Shown here: in pieces, positions 62,729 through 64,000 of the stretch | How the letters are laid out: every line of letters starts with the position of its first letter | How positions within the stretch are numbered: the stretch's first letter is position 1 | Assembly (NCBI RefSeq): GCF_001879695.1 | Contig: NZ_MNBL01000047.1 | Coordinates: 1-64,000, forward strand | Direction: 5' to 3' | Length of the DNA stretch: 64,000 bases | Origin: Nioella sediminis | GTDB taxonomy: Bacteria > Pseudomonadota > Alphaproteobacteria > Rhodobacterales > Rhodobacteraceae | Program-made: the position numbers and the translations under genes | Notes under the pieces: model-generated | The model's database searches: none | What the model was told of the DNA's origin: nothing | What the model saw: the letters and a program-made list of their open reading frames with translations, nothing else

Positions 62729-63973
62729 ATGCGCCGTTATTCCGCCTTTGCCATCGCCCGCGAAGCCGCCCGCTACCATCAGGGATGGGAACGGGCCTGG
62801 GCCTCGCCTGAGCCAAAAAAGTCCTACGATGCGATCATCGTGGGGGCGGGGGGGCACGGGCTCGCCACCGCCTTCTACCTGGGCAAGAACTTCGGGATCA
62901 CCAATGTGGCGGTGATCGAAAAGGGCTGGCTCGGCGGCGGCAATACGGGCCGCAACACCACCATCATCCGCTCGAACTACCTGCAGGACGCCTCGGCCGC
63001 GATCTATGAAAAGGCGCGTGGTCTGTATGAGACGATGAGCCAGGACCTGAACTACAACGTCATGTTCAGCCCCCGCGGCGTCATCATGCTGGCCCAGACC
63101 CATCACGAGGTGCGCGGCTATCAGCGCACGGCGCACGCGAACGCGCTGCAGGGGGTGAAGACCGAGTTCATCTCGCCGCAGCGGGTCAAGGAAATCGTGC
63201 CGATCATCAATCTCGACGGGCCGCGCTACCCGGTTCTGGGCGGGCTCTGGCAGGCGCGCGGCGGTACCGCCCGGCATGACGCCGTGGCCTGGGGCTACGC
63301 GCGGGCCTGTTCCGACATGGGCATGGACATCATCCAGAAAACCGAAGTGACAGGTGTGCGCAAGGAAAACGGCGCAGTCGTGGGCGTTGAGACCTCGCGC
63401 GGCTTCATCGGCACCAAGAAACTGGGCATCGTCGTGGCGGGCCATTCCGGCGTGCTGGCCGATATGGCGGGCTTCCGGCTGCCCATTGAATCCGTGGCGC
63501 TGCAGGCGCTGGTGTCCGAACCCATCAAGCCCTGCATGGATTGCGTCGTGATGGCCAACACCGTGCATGGCTATATGAGCCAGTCGGACAAGGGCGAGAT
63601 GGTCATTGGCGGCGGTGCCGACGGCTACAACAACTACACGCAGCGCGGGTCGTTCCACCATATCGAGGAAACCGTGCGCGCCCTCGTGGAAACCTTCCCG
63701 ATGATCAGCCGCCTCAAGCAGCTGCGCCAGTGGGGCGGGATCGTGGACATGACCGGCGACCGTTCACCCATCCTGTCGAAAACCCCGGTGGAGGGCGTCT
63801 TCATCAACTGCGGATGGGGCACCGGCGGCTTCAAGGCGATCCCGGGCTCAGGCTGGGGCTTTGCTGAACTGATGGCGCGCGGCTACTCGCCGCTGACCGC
63901 CGAGTTTGGCCTCAACCGTTTCAAGGAAGGCCGCTTCATCGACGAGAGCGTCGCGGCCGGGGTGGCGCACTGA
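62729..63973 (+). CDS. soxB: sarcosine oxidase beta subunit
   Basis: A 414-residue FAD-dependent amine oxidase. The dinucleotide motif IIVGAGGHGLATAFYLGKN begins near residue 35, followed by GGGNTGRNTTIIRSNY. The His in TARHDAVAWGYA (about residue 183) corresponds to the FMN-attaching His of heterotetrameric sarcosine oxidases, and the C-terminal GWGTGGFKAIPGSG is typical. It oxidatively demethylates sarcosine to glycine, passing formaldehyde to folate. The ATG at 62729 starts the family N-terminus MRRYSAFAI. The symbol is that of sarcosine oxidase, not of the thiosulfate-oxidising SoxB. The delta, alpha and gamma genes would lie to the right of the window. Confidence 0.93.
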   Translation: MRRYSAFAIAREAARYHQGWERAWASPEPKKSYDAIIVGAGGHGLATAFYLGKNFGITNVAVIEKGWLGGGNTGRNTTIIRSNYLQDASAAIYEKARGLYETMSQDLNYNVMFSPRGVIMLAQTHHEVRGYQRTAHANALQGVKTEFISPQRVKEIVPIINLDGPRYPVLGGLWQARGGTARHDAVAWGYARACSDMGMDIIQKTEVTGVRKENGAVVGVETSRGFIGTKKLGIVVAGHSGVLADMAGFRLPIESVALQALVSEPIKPCMDCVVMANTVHGYMSQSDKGEMVIGGGADGYNNYTQRGSFHHIEETVRALVETFPMISRLKQLRQWGGIVDMTGDRSPILSKTPVEGVFINCGWGTGGFKAIPGSGWGFAELMARGYSPLTAEFGLNRFKEGRFIDESVAAGVAH

Positions 63974-64000
63974 TGGTCGGCAGGAAGAATTTTCTGGAAA

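Noticed and set aside
63973-64000. ATG at the right edge (MVGRKNFLE) as start of the next sarcosine oxidase gene
   Set aside because: Only nine codons are visible and they do not look like the usual delta-subunit N-terminus; it cannot be assigned.
1-64000. CRISPR arrays, insertion sequences, integrases, rRNA genes
   Set aside because: No regularly spaced repeats, transposase or integrase motifs, terminal inverted repeat pairs or rRNA sequences were seen anywhere in the window.

Overview
The window looks like chromosomal DNA of a Rhodobacterales (Roseobacter-group) alphaproteobacterium. It is GC-rich and has a sox thiosulfate-oxidation locus, an alphaproteobacterial-type 5-aminolevulinate synthase, a sinorhizobial-type agl alpha-glucoside operon, a tad pilus locus, a sarcosine oxidase beta gene and tightly overlapping operons. 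No rRNA, CRISPR array, insertion sequence or phage gene was seen. One tRNA (Ser-GGA) is present.

Layout. (1) 1-7.7 kb, + strand: end of a sox operon (soxC partial, soxD, soxE, soxF), then a DUF302 protein, hemA, a Tat-exported metallo-beta-lactamase-fold hydrolase and a HAD phosphatase; a minus-strand class V aminotransferase faces them. (2) 9.5-17.5 kb: a compact tad locus in two converging halves (cpaB-cpaE-tadE-tadE/F-tadG on +; flp-tadA-tadB-tadC on -), with no secretin or prepilin peptidase in the window. (3) 18.1-36.8 kb: the most unusual block. Three head-to-tail minus-strand operons encode a CUT1-type ABC importer, an acoXABC acetoin dehydrogenase set with an AhpD-like protein, a peroxiredoxin and an enhancer-binding protein, and a coxGSLM molybdenum hydroxylase. 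Each operon starts with a -24/-12 (sigma-54) promoter. A divergent rpoN-type sigma-54 gene closes the block, followed by tRNA-Ser. The enhancer-binding protein has no DNA-binding domain and an altered GAFTGA loop. I read the block as a self-contained sigma-54 regulon with its own sigma factor. (4) 37.1-48.9 kb: glucokinase, GH1 beta-glucosidase, LacI regulator, aglEFGAK, an SDR and a PfkB kinase, forming a sugar uptake and phosphorylation module with two identical LacI-type operator cores. (5) 49-54.2 kb: envelope genes (DUF882 peptidase-like protein, YcbB-type L,D-transpeptidase, lpxD, an acyl carrier protein and a ketoacyl synthase). (6) 54.2-62.5 kb: an IalB-type protein, a likely small RNA gene, a HerA/DUF853 ATPase, ccmF-ccmH, an enoyl-CoA hydratase, and converging DUF1289, ruvX and ccmI. 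(7) From 62.7 kb: sarcosine oxidase beta subunit at the right edge.

How the parts fit. The sox c-type cytochromes, hemA and the ccm genes all concern haem and cytochrome c supply. In block 3, acetoin cleavage would yield acetyl-CoA plus acetaldehyde; the Mo hydroxylase is a plausible aldehyde oxidiser, and the lipoyl domain of AcoC could feed electrons to the AhpD/peroxiredoxin pair. These functional links are inference. The gene calls, promoter matches and missing domains are read directly from the sequence.
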